A stretch of 64,000 nucleotides of DNA from contig OY282383.1 of NCBI GenBank assembly GCA_958295855.1, positions 4,258,481 to 4,322,480 on the forward strand, written 5' to 3'. This DNA is from an uncultured Poribacteria bacterium. GTDB lineage: Bacteria; Poribacteria; WGA-4E; WGA-3G. Under the pieces are notes generated by a model that worked only from the letters and a program-made list of their open reading frames with translations, made no database searches and had not been told where the DNA came from. This document shows, one piece after another, positions 25,549 through 34,266 of the stretch. Position numbers and translations under genes: made by a program. Position 1 is the stretch's first letter. Each line of letters starts with the position of its first letter.

Positions 25549-25578
25549 GTTTACCACTATTGAAAATAGTGGTTAAAC
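25549..25578. repeat. 30-bp near-palindrome, second copy
   Basis: Identical to 19088-19117. A truncated third copy (caccactattgaaaa) is adjacent at 25530-25545. Confidence 0.75.
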
Positions 25579-25639
25579 TAGTGGGAAACTTCTCCTTTTG
25601 TAGGGTTCGCAGGACGTGTTTTGCTTCCAGACTCTGGAA

Positions 25640-25688
25640 GTGGGCGGAGACAACAGCGGGATGCTGAAGGAGTCTTTCCCCGCCCCAC
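25640..25688 (-). ncRNA. Conserved leader hairpin upstream of tnpB (copy 2)
   Basis: Structural counterpart of 19163-19205; sequence differs but pairing is kept in both outer and inner stems. Confidence 0.5.
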
Positions 25689-25798
25689 ACGAGACTACCA
25701 GTAGAACTGACTTCCAAAATAAATGCAAGCACTTTTTTCGCATGAGAGATTTGATTAGATTTGTCAAGGAATAACCCGATTTTACGCCACTGCAACTT

Positions 25799-25950
25799 GC
25801 CCGTTGTGCTAACTCATCGATCAACGGCTGAAGGGCTTCGTTTGGCAGTAGGTTGCGGACAAACAGAAAGCCGTCATCGTGAAATTGCTGCTTCTGTTGT
25901 GGTGTGAGTCCCACTTGCTGCTGTGTTTTCGAGTTGCGTTGTGTAGACAT
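25799..25950 (-). pseudogene. Phytanoyl-CoA dioxygenase family, 5' part
   Basis: ATG 25950 with GGAGGGAG upstream. Encodes the first ~50 residues: QKQQFHDDGFLFVRNLLPNE and LQPLIDELAQR are the standard PhyH N-terminal features. Beyond 25799 the reading enters the TnpB element and becomes unrelated. The rest of the gene is at 23515-24268. Confidence 0.85.
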
Positions 25951-26122
25951 TGCGAATCTCCCTCCTTCTTGTCAGGGCAGTTATTGTATTTGCCCCTGCA
26001 AAGCAGGGGGTTATGCCACACCTGTCCCTGCCTTTGCTGCATCTATCCAAACCGCTTGCGAAGCACGGTGCCCTCGTTCTACAGTCTCTTAGGGGTTCGG
26101 CCGTTTATGAGATAGGTTCTGC

Positions 26123-26869
26123 TTATTTTGGCAAGAGAGCCAGTAAGGAGGCAGAACCCGCATCCAGAAATACTGTGCACGCTGGATGTGTTTGCAAAAT
26201 AGAGGCGGGGTGCATCGGCGTTACCTCGCCTTCTAAACAGTTTCGGACAGCCTCCGCTTTTCGTTCATCCGGTACGGTGCAGACAATCGCCTTCGCCTTC
26301 ATGATTTGGCGGATGGACATTGAGATAGCTTGGGTAGGCACGTCGTCAAGTCCAGCGAACCACCCCTCACCAACTTGTTGGAGGCGACACGCTTCATCCA
26401 ATTCGACAAGAATATAGGGAGCGTCCGTTTCAAAATCAGCAGGCGGATCATTGAAGGCGAGGTGTCCATTCTCGCCGATGCCCACAAACGCCACATCAAT
26501 TTGGTGTTGCGAGATGATGTGGTTGAGCCGAGCACATTCGGCTTGCGGCGTGTCTGTCTCGCCGTTTAGGAAATGCACCGTCCCCGGCTGAACAATGTCC
26601 ACTAATCGCTCGCGCAGATATTTGCGAAAACTCGCAGGGTGCGTCTCTGGAATCCCGATGTATTCGTCCAAATGGAACATCGTCGTTTTATCCCAGTCAA
26701 TAGCAGTATCTGCGGTGAGTGCTGCGAGGAAATCGAACTGCGATGCACCTGTGGCAACGATGAAGCTGGCATGTCCGTGTGCGGTGATTGCCTCGCGCAG
26801 TATTGTGCTTGCGGTGTGTGCCGCTGCTTCGCTGGTTTCCTGCTTGGTTATTGCTTTAAAAATATTCAT
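26123..26869 (-). CDS. nagB: Glucosamine-6-phosphate deaminase
   Basis: 248 residues. The enzyme converts glucosamine 6-phosphate to fructose 6-phosphate and ammonia, feeding amino sugars into glycolysis. Family marks: FIVATGASQFDFLAAL (phosphate loop), MFHLDEYIGIPETHPASF with catalytic Asp, VAFVGIGENGHLAFNDPPADF with the Glu-Asn-Gly-His core, and VTPMHPASILQTHPACTVFLD at the end. Neighbours are catabolic genes of unknown substrate, so amino-sugar use is plausible for this region. No nagA is nearby. The ribosome site is weak. Confidence 0.9.
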   Translation of the reverse strand: MNIFKAITKQETSEAAAHTASTILREAITAHGHASFIVATGASQFDFLAALTADTAIDWDKTTMFHLDEYIGIPETHPASFRKYLRERLVDIVQPGTVHFLNGETDTPQAECARLNHIISQHQIDVAFVGIGENGHLAFNDPPADFETDAPYILVELDEACRLQQVGEGWFAGLDDVPTQAISMSIRQIMKAKAIVCTVPDERKAEAVRNCLEGEVTPMHPASILQTHPACTVFLDAGSASLLALLPK

Positions 26870-27009
26870 GTGCTTAAAATTTTCGTATTTTTCTAGTGAA
26901 AATAGGATTTATGAAATGTAGCCGAGGCACATTGGGCTTGCGATGGAATCGCATCAGATACCTCCGGCGAGATTTTCACTGCACTTACAACTACCTAGTG
27001 GCGGTACCC

Positions 27010-27651
27010 CTACTGCAACATAGTTAAAAAATCCCGTTTCCAACTCGGCGAGAGGGCGGGCAGTTTTCTGGCTTGCGCCATCCTCGCGTGGTTGTCCCTA
27101 TCAAAATAGCGCAGGTTCAGTATTTCCCTGACGCTCATCGATTCCGATGCAACCTCACTGCATGCAATCGCATCGCCGGCAGTGATTTCTCCTTCTGCAA
27201 GTACGCGAAAGTAGAAACCGACGCGTCGGCTCTCTAAAAACTGTTTCGGGAATTCCGGCACCCCCATCTTGTATGCCAACTTGAAACATGGTACGCGCGG
27301 TTGTGTAATCTGTAGTTTCGCTGTTTCGCCTACCAGAAAGATATCGCCGATGTGAACAGACTCCTCCAGCATACCTTCGACGGTAAGGTTTTCACCGAAC
27401 TGTCCATGCGTCAAGTCGTCTCTGTGCAATTCCTGTTGCCAGTAGGCGTAATGTTCGATAGGATAGGCGTAGACAGCTTTATAGGTGCCGCCATGCACCC
27501 GCAGATCGCCTTGGCCGTCGCCATCAATGTTCTTTTCTCTGAGCATGACGGTGCCTGGCACCGGCACCTTGAAAATTCCAGTTCGGACAGTTTTTCCGCC
27601 GTATTCAATGGGTTTGGGTTTTGAAACGTTTATGGATAAGAGTTGCATCAT
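27010..27651 (-). CDS. MOSC-domain protein (YiiM-like)
   Basis: About 213 residues from the first of two adjacent ATGs (27651); longer reading lacks support. MOSC domains bind molybdenum-cofactor-linked sulfur and are found in sulfur-transfer or detoxifying enzymes. GDLRVHGGTYKAVYAYPIEHYAYW is the YiiM hallmark, GQFGENLTVEGMLEESVHIGD follows, and QPRVPCFKLA holds the conserved Cys. The C-terminal three-helix part (MSVREILNLRYFDRDNHARMAQARKLPAL) is typical. In YiiM this reduces N-hydroxylated compounds; the substrate here is unknown. Confidence 0.85.
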   Translation of the reverse strand: MMQLLSINVSKPKPIEYGGKTVRTGIFKVPVPGTVMLREKNIDGDGQGDLRVHGGTYKAVYAYPIEHYAYWQQELHRDDLTHGQFGENLTVEGMLEESVHIGDIFLVGETAKLQITQPRVPCFKLAYKMGVPEFPKQFLESRRVGFYFRVLAEGEITAGDAIACSEVASESMSVREILNLRYFDRDNHARMAQARKLPALSPSWKRDFLTMLQ

Positions 27652-27767
27652 GTGGGTGAGTCTACCTCTTTTCTCAGGTATTGAAATATCACACAAAATA
27701 CAAAAACGGAACTTCCCATGGATTTGACTATCGTTTCCACCTTATATTTCGGTGGACATTAATTTGG

Positions 27768-28649
27768 CTATTTTCCATCAATATGTTCTGCAAAGATTGC
27801 GATTAATTCCGCCAACGTCGGGAACTGGTCGCGTGCCTCTGGCGGGAGTTCCGCGAGGTGCGTTTCGCCAACGAAGCGGTACATATCGGCTGCACCTGTC
27901 AAGATATTCGGTGTTAATCCGACATGTTCAAACGTCGCCGAGATTTCTTCCATTTCGCCGATCCAACGTCTGGCTTTGGGCGGCATGCTCGGCAACCCTT
28001 TTTCCATCCGTTCAAAAAGTGCTGCTTGACTGAGCTGAAACTCCGCGGTGAGCGCATCCGAAACACCTAAAAGAGCTGCCGCGGTGAGCAATTCGGTGCA
28101 AAGCGCGGTGAGCCCTTTTGTCAACGAGGCATAGCACATTTTAATCGCTGAGGCAAGCCCTATCGCGTCGCCAAGGGGGCGCACATCTAATCCATACCGA
28201 TTTAGTTCCGAAAATGTTTCGAGTTGCGGGCCCGAGGCGTAGAAACGGGTTGCGCCTGGGGTACGCGGCGGAGGGCCAATAATAGAGGCATCCACAAAAG
28301 TGCCGCCTGCCGATGTGATAACCTCGCCGAGTTTACGAACCGTCTGCGGCGCGATGGCGTTGCAGTCCGAGTATGTCAAGGTTGTGTCCGTTTGTTGCAG
28401 GGCATCTGCGACTGTTTTTGCGGCGGACATCGCTTGTGCAGGCACCATGATCGAGAGGATCAGGTCGGCTTCAGTGGCGAGTTGCGGGTACGTCGGCACA
28501 TCCACGATGCCTGCTTTTTCGGCGAGTTGCCGGGTGCGCTGACTCCTCCCGTGCAAGCAGGTGATGACGCGTAAACCGTTTTGACGCAGGACAGTGCCGA
28601 CAGTATGCCCCATATCGCCGGGGCTTAAAATGCCGATGGTGTTGGGCAT
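27768..28649 (-). CDS. 6-phosphogluconate/3-hydroxyisobutyrate dehydrogenase-like reductase (DUF1932 type)
   Basis: 293 residues. Rossmann start IGILSPGDMGHTVG, then SIMVPAQAM and SDCNAIAP, with GGTFVDASIIGPPP in place of the usual substrate-binding DAPVSGG. IGLASAIKMCYASLTKG carries the catalytic Lys. The C-terminal half (ARRWIGEMEEISATFEHVG) matches the DUF1932 helical domain. These enzymes oxidise or reduce small hydroxyacids with NAD(P). AAGGAAA precedes the ATG. Substrate unknown. Confidence 0.8.
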   Translation of the reverse strand: MPNTIGILSPGDMGHTVGTVLRQNGLRVITCLHGRSQRTRQLAEKAGIVDVPTYPQLATEADLILSIMVPAQAMSAAKTVADALQQTDTTLTYSDCNAIAPQTVRKLGEVITSAGGTFVDASIIGPPPRTPGATRFYASGPQLETFSELNRYGLDVRPLGDAIGLASAIKMCYASLTKGLTALCTELLTAAALLGVSDALTAEFQLSQAALFERMEKGLPSMPPKARRWIGEMEEISATFEHVGLTPNILTGAADMYRFVGETHLAELPPEARDQFPTLAELIAIFAEHIDGK

Positions 28650-28785
28650 AGTTGTGTTTCCTTCCTATTTTTGGGTTGATACGGAATACGTCGCGATTCG
28701 GAGATCGCTCCTACAAGAAGAAGGAGCAGAGTAGAGCGCGCTTGGAAAGCGCGCCTACAAGAAGAAGGAGCTGCGCGACTCCCAT

Positions 28786-29733
28786 TCAAATCTGAATGCC
28801 GACATCGTTGATAGCCTTGAATACCAACACAGCACCAAGCACAATAACGACAGCGGCACTAATAATCGGCAACCGTTGTAACCAAAGCCCTTCGCCTGTA
28901 AACCGCTCAATAAACGGTTTTGCCAGCACCATCAGGATACCGATCGCAACTAACACTGCGGCGAGCCCTAAAGAGAACGCACACAAAATAATCAGACCCC
29001 ACACTAGTTTATTGAGGCTGATGGCAAATAAGAGCCCAATAAGCGCATCAACACACGGCACAATGCCACCAGAAATACCGAGCGATAGCAACCCCCAGAA
29101 ACCTGTCCGTTCCGAAGGCACGTGGCTGTGCGTATGTCCATGTCCATCATCGTGTGAATGGGCGTGCCCGGGGTCGTCATCATGTGAGTGTGAAGCGTCA
29201 TGCCCGGGGTCGTCGTCATGTGTGTGCGGGCGGTCATCATCATGCGGGTGATGATGCCCGTGTGCGTGGCTGTGTGTGCTACCGCTGTAATACTGCTTCA
29301 TATTTTTGGCGAGCAGCCACCCTCCGATACAGGCAATCAGAATCCCAGAAAATAGACTCAGCCACGGAACAATATCCTCTGGCACAAGATAATTCTCCGC
29401 CACCAACATGATGACACCGAGGGCGATGACGCTAAAAGTATGCGTAAAGGTGACGACTAGCCCAAGGAAAACGGCATCAATCACCCTGCCTTTAGAGCCA
29501 ACAAGGTACGCGGCGACAACCGCTTTGCCGTGGCCGGGTGTCAAGGCGTGCAATCCGCCTAACACAAATGAGACGATGAGAGCGGCAACTGCGAGTTGAA
29601 GCGTGAGCGGTTGTGTGATAAATTTTTTCAACTGCTCACCCGAATGTTCATGCCCGCTGTCAGCAAAAGCGAACGCGCACGCTATAACGCCGATAAGCGT
29701 GAGACTGAGAAGATAGAAATAATGTTTCTTCAA
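28786..29733 (-). CDS. NicO/RcnA-type metal exporter with His-Asp-rich loop
   Basis: 315 residues. TTG start at 29733, six bases after the stop of the NHL gene, suggesting coupled translation. An N-terminal signal-like helix is followed by membrane segments. GGLHALTPGHGKAVVAAYLVG is the NicO family signature with metal-binding histidines. A cytoplasmic loop of about 55 residues (~155-205) is nearly all His, Asp and Gly (repeats of DDDPGHAHSHDD), as in Ni/Co exporters of the RcnA group. C-terminal helices end VFKAINDVGIQI. Probably exports Ni, Co or Zn. No metal-sensor gene is adjacent. Confidence 0.8.
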   Translation of the reverse strand: MKKHYFYLLSLTLIGVIACAFAFADSGHEHSGEQLKKFITQPLTLQLAVAALIVSFVLGGLHALTPGHGKAVVAAYLVGSKGRVIDAVFLGLVVTFTHTFSVIALGVIMLVAENYLVPEDIVPWLSLFSGILIACIGGWLLAKNMKQYYSGSTHSHAHGHHHPHDDDRPHTHDDDPGHDASHSHDDDPGHAHSHDDGHGHTHSHVPSERTGFWGLLSLGISGGIVPCVDALIGLLFAISLNKLVWGLIILCAFSLGLAAVLVAIGILMVLAKPFIERFTGEGLWLQRLPIISAAVVIVLGAVLVFKAINDVGIQI

Positions 29734-29739
29734 AACTGA

Positions 29740-30588
29740 CTAAAGCCTCGCGAATTTTTGGAAACGCCTATCAGCGACGACTTCGCTGACATAGATGTCT
29801 CCTTGTGAGTCGATCCAGATGCCGTGTGGCGAATCGCTGAATTCCCCGGGGGCGGTGCCTTTGACACCCCACCGTCCGATAACCTCTCCTTCAAGCGTCA
29901 TGATGCTGATGCGTTGCCCACCCTCGGCGATGTGGATAATATTATCGGAGTCAATGAAAAGATCATTAGGGGAGCGGAGGCCTGTCCACTCTGTCAGGTA
30001 TTCTCCATTGTTGTTAAAAATCTGGCACCGGAGGTTGCCTCGGTCAAGGATATAGACCCGGTCGTTGGCGTCCACAGTGACATCGTGCGGGAGGTTGAAT
30101 TCGCTGGGCCCTGTTCCCGGTGCGCCCCACGAAACGATAACCTCGCCCTCCGCTGTCATGCGGTGAACGCGCGATTGGCCGTAGCCATCAGAGACGTACA
30201 TCTCACCAGATGCGGAGAGGACAGCGCGCGTGGGTTGATTAAACGGTTTCCGCGGGGCACCCGGCCGATTGACGGTGCCGAACGTCTGCAACAGTTCCCC
30301 ATCAAGCGAGAATTTCCGCACAGTGTGGTCGACTGTATCGGTGGTATAGATTTCATCGTCTGGGCTGATCCAGATACCGTGGGGTTTTTGGAAAATATCT
30401 TTTCCCCACTCGGTGACATAAGTGCCGTCTGCCTCAAAAACGAGCATGGCCGGTTGGGGGCTGCGATTGTAGACATAAACCCGGTCATTTGAGTCACAGG
30501 CTACGCCGGAAACGAGTCCGAGTTGCGGAATCATGCCCCAGCCTTCTACAACCTCGTATTGATAGTCACCGGTTCCAAAAGTTGCCAT
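29740..30588 (-). CDS. NHL-repeat beta-propeller protein
   Basis: 282 residues; AGGAGG 7 bases before the ATG. Six blades show the NHL phrase, such as FQKPHGIWISPDDEIYTTD, FNQPTRAVLSASGEMYVSDGYGQ, FNLPHDVTVDANDRVYILDRGNLR and FSDSPHGIWIDSQGDIYVSEV. No signal peptide is evident. Such propellers include peptidyl-alpha-hydroxyglycine lyase relatives and binding scaffolds; no catalytic assignment is made. It is joined closely to the exporter gene 28786-29733. Confidence 0.8.
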   Translation of the reverse strand: MATFGTGDYQYEVVEGWGMIPQLGLVSGVACDSNDRVYVYNRSPQPAMLVFEADGTYVTEWGKDIFQKPHGIWISPDDEIYTTDTVDHTVRKFSLDGELLQTFGTVNRPGAPRKPFNQPTRAVLSASGEMYVSDGYGQSRVHRMTAEGEVIVSWGAPGTGPSEFNLPHDVTVDANDRVYILDRGNLRCQIFNNNGEYLTEWTGLRSPNDLFIDSDNIIHIAEGGQRISIMTLEGEVIGRWGVKGTAPGEFSDSPHGIWIDSQGDIYVSEVVADRRFQKFARL

Positions 30589-30636
30589 GGTGATGCCTCC
30601 TGTTCGTTGCTGATGTTAATATTAATCTAAGGAATT

Positions 30637-30752
30637 CAGAACTCTCCGACGAGAGCTATAGAGCATTCTTAGAACAATCCTGCCAATGGTATCTGCCCCT
30701 GCTTTGCAGGGGTGAAATACCAAGGCTGATTACTCCGCAAGGAATAACGAAA
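30637..30752. repeat. 80-bp repeat copy interrupted by the CCCCTGC hairpin repeat
   Basis: The outer element runs 'cagaactctccgacgagagctatagagcattcttagaacaatcctgcc' and resumes as 'ctgattactccgcaaggaataacg'. Between them lies GGTAT..CCCCTGC-TTT-GCAGGGG..ATACC (30688-30721). The last part overlaps the 3' end of the next gene and supplies its stop codon. Confidence 0.75.
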
Positions 30753-31401
30753 ATGCGTGCTTAGCGACAATAGATTTCAGAATCTGGACGATGCATTCCG
30801 CTTCCAGAACCCCGTTGTATGTCTTGGAGAGTTCAACGGTAAGCCTCGGTTTCTCCGTTTCAATATCGCCAACAACACCGTAAACAAACGTCCAGCTGTC
30901 AGCGACAGTATAGCATCCAAAAATTTCTTGTTCGGCGTTGGAGTCTCCTTGCCAATTGAGCCGTGCGGCGGCGAGCATTTCGCCGTAGAGCAGGTACTGT
31001 GGGTTGGGCGCATTAAAGCCCCTTTTGGTTTCATGGACGACGAGATAAGGCCGGCGCATCTTTCCTGCGATACAGAGTGCGAGTGCGCCATCGGCTTCAC
31101 CTTCCAGTGCAAACGAAGGGTAATTCGCCCTGAGCGGTACCCCTGCCCATGCCTGAATATGTCCCTGTTCTGCAAGTGCCAACAAAGGATAAATGGCGCG
31201 CGCCCAGAGGGTGGCTTCGTTCATGAGTATCAGTTGGCGTTCGTGCAAGAGAGATTTGAGATAGTTGAGTCGTCCAATTTCTTCCGCAGTGAGGGTTATT
31301 TGCATTTCGCTCCATTTGTCAGACACATCCGGTCGTTCGTGCAGTGTCACAATTGTGTTGAGCGTTTCTTCGGTAAGTTGCGAGAATGTGTATGTGTGCA
31401 T
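30730..31401 (-). CDS. PD-(D/E)XK nuclease-like protein, paralogue A
   Basis: 223 residues, unknown function. A possible nuclease core is visible: FALEGEADGALAL gives an Asp, LVVHETKRG a Glu-x-Lys, and YLLYGEMLAAARL a following helix, in the order expected of PD-(D/E)XK enzymes. The N-terminal half is helical (LTEETLNTIVTLHERPD). It lies directly downstream of a tandem paralogue (31428-32078). Its final residues (FSLFLAE) and stop are encoded by the dispersed 80-bp repeat and are absent from the paralogue. Cytoplasmic; no restriction or transposition genes adjacent. Confidence 0.6.
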   Translation of the reverse strand: MHTYTFSQLTEETLNTIVTLHERPDVSDKWSEMQITLTAEEIGRLNYLKSLLHERQLILMNEATLWARAIYPLLALAEQGHIQAWAGVPLRANYPSFALEGEADGALALCIAGKMRRPYLVVHETKRGFNAPNPQYLLYGEMLAAARLNWQGDSNAEQEIFGCYTVADSWTFVYGVVGDIETEKPRLTVELSKTYNGVLEAECIVQILKSIVAKHAFSLFLAE

Positions 31402-31427
31402 GGTTGAAATTCTCCTATTGTTGTTTG

Positions 31428-32078
31428 CTACAATTGCTTCGCAACAATAAACTTCAGAAGTTGCACGATGCGTTCTGCATCCGAAACGCCGTTGTATACG
31501 GGCGCAAATTCAATGTTGAACGTCGGTTTGTCGATCTCCATGTCACTGACGACTCCGCGGACAAATGCCCAACTTTCATTGACGGTGTAGCATCCAAAAA
31601 TTTCTTGTTCGGCGTTGAGGTTATTTTTCCAATTGAGCCATGCGGCGGCGAGCATGTCGCCGTAGAGTTGAAATTGCGGTTCGGGTGCATTAACGTCACG
31701 CTTGGCTTCATGGACTACGAGATAAGGGGGGCGAATTCTACCTCCAGCGGAGGGTGCGAGTGCCCCATCGGCTTCGCCTTCCAATTCAAACGTAGGGTAC
31801 GTGGCTTTAAGCGGAACGCCTGCCCACGCTCGAACGCGCCCCTGTTCCGCCAAGCACAACAACGGATAAATCGCACGCGACCAAAGGGTGATTTCGTTCA
31901 GCACCATCAAGTGTTGTCGGTGCAAGGTTGACTTGAGGTAGTCAACTAGCATGCGTTCTTCGGAAGTTAAGGCTATCTGCATGTTATCCCATGCTTCCGG
32001 AGCACCGTCCTCTTCGTGCAGTGTCACGAGTGCCTTGAGCGTTTCTTCGGTGAGTTGTGATAAGGCATACGTGCGCAT
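31428..32078 (-). CDS. PD-(D/E)XK nuclease-like protein, paralogue B
   Basis: 216 residues, collinear with 30730-31401 and similar throughout, so a tandem duplication. The putative catalytic pattern is kept as FELEGEADGAL and LVVHEAKRD. GGAGGAGG precedes the ATG. It ends SIVAKQL-like (FIVAKQL), probably the ancestral C-terminus. The function is not known to me; both copies keep the acid-x-Lys signature, which argues for a retained activity. Confidence 0.6.
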   Translation of the reverse strand: MRTYALSQLTEETLKALVTLHEEDGAPEAWDNMQIALTSEERMLVDYLKSTLHRQHLMVLNEITLWSRAIYPLLCLAEQGRVRAWAGVPLKATYPTFELEGEADGALAPSAGGRIRPPYLVVHEAKRDVNAPEPQFQLYGDMLAAAWLNWKNNLNAEQEIFGCYTVNESWAFVRGVVSDMEIDKPTFNIEFAPVYNGVSDAERIVQLLKFIVAKQL

Positions 32079-32378
32079 CGTTTAAAACCTCCTCCCTCCG
32101 CCTTTATAACACCGGTTCGTTCGCCACCGAAAACTCATCGTGTATTTCCGCTTGAGATTGCATAAGAAACCTCCGACGAGAACTACAGACACCTGCCCTT
32201 GTCTATCTTGCATTCTCAATTCTCCGCAAGGAATGACGAAAAGCTGTCAATAATCATATCTGATTTTTAGAGATATTGCAACATTTTTTTAACATCTCAA
32301 GGCATTTCGTTGTTGGGAGAGATTGCGGCGTTTCACACCTATAGCGCATGAACGTGCCTTTAGCGTGCAGTGCTGAGG
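32079..32378. repeat. Gap with an 80-bp repeat copy
   Basis: Bases 32159-32240 hold 'cataagaaacctccgacgagaactacag ... cttgcattctcaattctccgcaaggaatgacgaaaag'. The remainder to 32378 shows nothing recognisable. Confidence 0.7.
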
Positions 32379-34172
32379 TTAAAAGACCCCATTTATGAAC
32401 AGCACTGCGCGTATCGTGTCTGCTTCCTGGAAGCCTGTGGCATAGAGGACATTCGTTTCGTCAATATAGGTGTAATTGTTCGCGCCAAAGAAGTGTGTGA
32501 TTTCAAAATTCAGACGAAATGTTCGGCTTAAGTCATAATAGATGCCGCCGCCCCAGTCGGAGAGTTTCGCGCTGAAATCAAAGAATCGGTCATTATGCCG
32601 ATCGAGGGCATCGTTGATGAAATCGAGGCGGATGACGCTGAAGTAAGCAAAGGCACGTGCCTCCCGATAGTTGTAGACGTTATGGTTTCTTATCCACGTA
32701 AAGTCAAGTTGAACCCGGTCATCCCAAGAGGTTTCGGTTGACCTGTCATCTTGATTGAAACTCCCCCGGAAGTCCTCAAAATCCTGGGCGCGATAATAAC
32801 TCGTATCGGTCATTCGGACGTAAGTGAGGCGGTTGGAAAGCGCGAGCCGGTAGTCCTCATTGAAGTCGTAAGAGATGGTCAAATTGGCATTTGCTGCGTC
32901 ACGAATAACCTGCTCGTCAAAATCGGATTTGGTATACAGATCGGCATCCAGGTCGTCCTGATTGTCAATTTCAACGTCCTGTAGGTCGCGTGTGTAGCGG
33001 AGTTTCAGTTCGGTTTGGAACATTGAAGAAAGCAGGGAAGCGGTTGGGGCATATTTTCTGAATCGCAACGCCGTTGGGTTGAGATAGTAGAGGTTGCCGC
33101 GCGTATCTATCCCCTTGAGTTGAAGCGCGACATCTGTTTCAGCTTCGCGTTGGAAGGGGATAAGCCGTTTTTGGGTATACACTCCGGCTGTGGTGAAGCG
33201 TTGGACGCGCCGCAGGCGGTAGCGGAACCGCCGTGTATCGCCGTTATGGCGCAGCACCGGATCATCCAGTCGTTTTGGCAGCGTGGAGGTGAAATCCTTT
33301 AAATACTTGGCTGTGTCAGCGACGAGGAGCGTTCCATCGGCTAAGGCTGTTATCCGGAAGGGTGCGATAAATTGCCCGGCAGCGTCGCCATATTCGCCGA
33401 AATCCAGCAGGAACTTTCCTTCGGGGCCATATTTCAGCACCCGATGCCCTTTTTCATCGACAATATAGAAGTTTCCTGCTTTGTCCACGGTCAGATCCGC
33501 GGGCAGAATCGCTTGCCCCGCGCCGGGTTGGGCGATAGCGTAGCGCGCAATGGGTTTGCCGTTTGCATCCAGTTTATAAATTAGGCTGCTGTCGCAAACA
33601 TAGAGGGTGCCGTGGGCATCCACTGTGAGCAAAAATTGCCGATTTGTGTCGCCTTGTGGGATGATGAGGGCGTATTTGCCGTCGGCATCGAGGCCGGGGG
33701 CGGCGGCTTCAAGGTTATCCAGCCGCTGACTAAAATCCTGAAGAGGGTAACTGGCAACAAACTGCCCTTGTGCATCAAATTTGTGAATGCAGGGACCGTA
33801 GTTAAAGATTTTCTGTCCATCTTGCAAATCTATTCCTGAAACTTGTACCAGCATCCAATCCATGACATAGATGGCACTGTCAGCCCCAACGGCAATGGCA
33901 GTGGGGTTGATGAATCGAAACTCGCCTGCATCTTTCATCTGGATGTCAAAGACAAAGACCCCTGCTTCACTGAATTTCTGGATTCTGAAGTTGTCTGTAT
34001 CGGTAACATAACTGGCACCGTCGGGTCCAAACGCCATGAATAAGGTTTTTGCGAATTGTCCCTCTCCTTCTCCTTTTCCACCGAACTCGCCAACAAATTT
34101 AAACTCTTGTGCGGCGTTTACGTACATCGGAATCAATAACAGAAGGAAAAGCGGTAAGTTTTTTAGGTTCAT
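32379..34172 (-). CDS. NHL beta-propeller fused to an outer-membrane-barrel-like domain
   Basis: About 597 residues from the ATG at 34172 (MNLKNLPLFLLLLIPMYVNAA, a signal peptide). Residues ~20-390 are propeller blades (GPDGASYVTDTDNFRIQKF, DLTVDKAGNFYIVDEKGHRVLKY, ADGTLLVADTAKYL). Residues ~400-597 are rich in alternating hydrophobic/aromatic strands with acidic turns (ELKLRYTRDLQDVEIDNQ, NLTISYDFNEDYRLALSNRL, DDRVQLDFTWIRNHNVYNY) and end in FINGVF with a terminal Phe, as in outer-membrane barrels. I read it as a surface sensor or binding propeller anchored by a small barrel. No named family is claimed for the C-terminal half. Confidence 0.6.
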   Translation of the reverse strand: MNLKNLPLFLLLLIPMYVNAAQEFKFVGEFGGKGEGEGQFAKTLFMAFGPDGASYVTDTDNFRIQKFSEAGVFVFDIQMKDAGEFRFINPTAIAVGADSAIYVMDWMLVQVSGIDLQDGQKIFNYGPCIHKFDAQGQFVASYPLQDFSQRLDNLEAAAPGLDADGKYALIIPQGDTNRQFLLTVDAHGTLYVCDSSLIYKLDANGKPIARYAIAQPGAGQAILPADLTVDKAGNFYIVDEKGHRVLKYGPEGKFLLDFGEYGDAAGQFIAPFRITALADGTLLVADTAKYLKDFTSTLPKRLDDPVLRHNGDTRRFRYRLRRVQRFTTAGVYTQKRLIPFQREAETDVALQLKGIDTRGNLYYLNPTALRFRKYAPTASLLSSMFQTELKLRYTRDLQDVEIDNQDDLDADLYTKSDFDEQVIRDAANANLTISYDFNEDYRLALSNRLTYVRMTDTSYYRAQDFEDFRGSFNQDDRSTETSWDDRVQLDFTWIRNHNVYNYREARAFAYFSVIRLDFINDALDRHNDRFFDFSAKLSDWGGGIYYDLSRTFRLNFEITHFFGANNYTYIDETNVLYATGFQEADTIRAVLFINGVF

Positions 34173-34266
34173 ATGCCCATTCAATCGTTCGTCGTGGCGC
34201 ACTTCATCGCGCCTCAATTGTTATGTGTTGGGACACGCGCTCCCATTCGGAGCGTTTGTCAGGGGA

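Larger units (their letters stand above)
24269..25798 (-). mobile_element. IS200/IS605-type element with tnpB only (copy 2)
   Basis: About 1530 bp, same ends as copy 1 and again preceded by GGGC on the left side (read on the minus strand). It interrupts the PhyH gene in the same orientation as the host gene, as copy 1 does. No tnpA. The left end holds hairpin B (25640-25688) nearer the outside and the 30-bp palindrome nearer tnpB, the reverse of copy 1. Confidence 0.8.

Noticed and set aside
30757..31931. Plus-strand open frames opposite the PD-(D/E)XK pair
   Set aside because: They mirror each other because the real genes are paralogues; they have no ribosome sites and Cys/Phe-rich composition.
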